From Histoplasma ohiense (Eukaryota > Ascomycota > Eurotiomycetes > Onygenales > Ajellomycetaceae): a stretch of 64,000 bases of DNA. The notes under the pieces were generated by a model. It was not told where the DNA came from, did no database searches, and worked only from the letters and a program-made list of their open reading frames with translations. The position numbers and the translations under genes were made by a program. This document shows, in pieces, positions 62,112 to 64,000 of this stretch. Location: positions 3,353,001 through 3,417,000 of the forward strand of contig JAEVHH010000005.1 of NCBI GenBank assembly GCA_017607445.1, read 5' to 3'. Each line of letters opens with the position of its first letter. Within the stretch, counting starts at the first letter, position 1.

Positions 62112-64000
62112 ATGGGTCGACGAAAGATCGAGATTAAGGCCATCAAAGATGATCGGAATCGTTCTGTGTAAGTCTTGAGTCCTTGTTACTCACCAAAAAA
62201 TTTTTCCCTCTTTTTCCCCTTTCCTTCAATCGAATTTTTCCAACCTCCCGTATCTAATCATGTCCTGACCTGTTGGGTTATTATTATGTTAGAACGTTCC
62301 TCAAGCGCAAGGGCGGTCTCTTCAAGAAAGCACACGAACTATCGGTGCTCTGTTCCGTTGATGTTGCCGTTATCATCTTTGGTCACAATAAGAAATTGTA
62401 CGAGTTCTCGTCTGGTGACATCAATGAAACTCTTGGGCGATACCAATATGTGTGTATTTACCCCTTCCTCCCCGCGAATTGATGCCTTCCTTTCCTTTTG
62501 ATCTGCTAACCCATATTATCTAGTATGGCCAACCGCACGAGCATAAAGGACCAGCTGATTTTGCTGGAAAGCAAAGCCTGGATGACGATGATGAGGAAGA
62601 CCTGTCGGGTGTTGAAGACATCATCCCACCCCAGAACCACAACATGGTTCCCCCCCCACAGTTACAGAATCAACCGACCTTCCAACATATCAACCATCAT
62701 CCCTCCGCATCGCCACCAATACCGAATGGCGTTTTCCACCCTCGACATGGAACACCACAGCCTGTCATCTCCAGACCCCCTTCGAGGAACAATATTCAAC
62801 GAGTCGGTGGCTCTGGGCTAGTTCCACAGCAGCAGCGTCACCCTGCAACTTCACCCCCTCCTCAAAACGGGTTTTCCGCGTATATGCCCAACCCTTCCAT
62901 GTACAACCCTCAGAATATACCCCAGCAAGCCCCACGGCCGGGTCAATATCCCTATCCTCCCCCTATGCCTCAACACCATCATCACCACGCCCAACAACAT
63001 CCCCCTCCGCCCCCTCAAGCACATCACCCATCTCTGCCGCCACGACACCACACTCCACAACCTCATCATCAATCCATGGCCCAACCGCCGCCCTCATATC
63101 TACAAGAACACCAAAAGAGACATTCTATGCCAGGATCATTCCCTCCCCCCGAACGGCAAGTACAATCGCAGTCGCGCTCGCCGCCTCAACCACAACCTCT
63201 GCAGAAAACGCAACATAACCACACTCCACCGCCACCAAAACCCCTTCCGTCTAAATCCCGCAGCATTTTCACCCCAATTGATGATCGCGGTTCAGTACTT
63301 GCGCAGCATTTCGGATTTGGTCCGCACTCAGACTCGCCCAAAACGGACTCTCCCAAAACTGACCCTCCATTAAAACCCGACCCTGAGAACGTCGACACGA
63401 ATAGCCATCCCGCCCCGCCCCAGCCCTCTGCCGCGCCTGTGCGGTCTACGACCCTTCCCGCCCATCCACAACGTGCCCACTCACTCTCCTCGATACCTGA
63501 CGTCGCCCCAATCTCTCGCTCAAATAGCCTCCAAGTTGGCGCAAAACGGCCACGTCTAAAGGTCCAAATCCCCAGTGAGAACTCGGATGCAGGCAGTGCA
63601 ACTGCAGAGTCCTCCCCTCGTGAATCCACAGGAAACACTGCCGCAACCCCCGCTCGTGGTAGTTCTGATGGCGGACATACCGGGGTCGTCCTACCACCCC
63701 CATCACCATCCGCCACCGCTCTCCTCAGTGCGGGCGCGCAGGGGCCTCCAAACCCATTCGCCCGCCCACCACCGCCATCTGCAGTCGTAACATCCTCCTC
63801 CCAAAACAACACCTCCTCCACCTTTTCCAGCAACAGCCATAACAACAACAACATCGACACCCCTATCTCCGCCCTCCCCAGCCGCTTCGTATCCGATACT
63901 CTTCTCCCTTCCCCCTCCAGCTTCTATCCTGAGTGGGGTTTCGGCCGCTCTGGCCCTGACAGCAACGTGTTACCGAGCCCATTGACGTTCCCAACGCCAA
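62112..64000 (+). CDS. rlmA: RlmA/Rlm1 MADS-box (MEF2-type) transcription factor, 3' end off the right edge
   Basis: Exons 62112-62167, 62293-62449 and 62524 to the edge join in phase and remain open at 64000 (about 563 codons). The first ~60 residues are a MADS box: [39 protein letters not shown] and VDVAVIIFGHNKKLYEFSS, the MEF2/SRF-II type. A short MEF2-like extension (DINETLGRYQY) follows, then a long Pro/Gln/His-rich region with SIFTPIDDRGSVLAQHFGFG, and near the edge RFVSDTLLPSPSSFYPEWGFGRSGPDS, a block I recall from RlmA orthologues. RlmA is the nuclear effector of the cell-wall-integrity MAP kinase (MpkA) and activates wall-synthesis genes. The kinase docking site and the C-terminus are not both resolvable here. 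Confidence 0.93.

Overview
The window is nuclear DNA from a filamentous ascomycete. Every protein gene I could rebuild has several short GT-AG introns (about 45 to 280 bp, most 50 to 140). Several have exons of only 19 to 32 nt. The products match Eurotiomycete proteins (RlmA, Msb1, Fnx1-like MFS, PDR pump, multi-module GH18 chitinase). Relaxed gene spacing, many microsatellites and AT-rich spacers suggest Onygenales (Ajellomycetaceae-like). That last step is inference. Exon ends below were found by hand: each junction was checked for GT/AG and for reading-frame phase, and the joined frame is open throughout.

Layout. 1-1467 (-): 5' part of a conserved fungal protein of unknown function, cut by the left edge. 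4753-5637 (+): glycine-rich RRM protein. 7286-8869 (-): ChaC-type gamma-glutamylcyclotransferase. 9955-11249 (+): penta-EF-hand protein. 12170-14457 (-): 14-TM MFS transporter. 19124-21431 (+): glucose-6-phosphate dehydrogenase. 25588-30492 (+): full-size PDR-type ABC transporter. 30944-31375: a tRNA-derived SINE-like insertion with flanking duplications and a (CAA)20 tail. 31896-34354 (+): sucrose/H+ symporter-family MFS protein. 34673-35343 (-): small CBS-domain protein. 36153-37756 (+): mitochondrial phosphate carrier. 40905-44373 (-): Msb1-like morphogenesis protein. 50116-54441 (-): large secreted GH18 chitinase with chitin-binding modules and a Cys-rich repeat region. 55427-57027 (+): secreted zincin-like protein without an HExxH motif, divergent from the chitinase. 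62112-64000 (+): RlmA MADS-box factor, cut by the right edge.

How the genes relate. Most are unlinked housekeeping or transport genes. G6PD supplies NADPH, ChaC degrades glutathione, and the phosphate carrier feeds ATP synthase. The right third is enriched for cell-wall functions: Msb1 (polarity/Rho), chitinase plus its divergent secreted neighbour, and RlmA (cell-wall integrity regulator). The chitinase/zincin-like pair shares a promoter of about 1 kb and is the most system-like arrangement in the window. The SINE-like element is the clearest mobile DNA. Gene-poor blocks (14.5-19.1, 21.4-25.6, 37.8-40.9, 44.4-50.1 and 57.0-62.1 kb) hold simple repeats and leaders, and I found no supportable genes in them.
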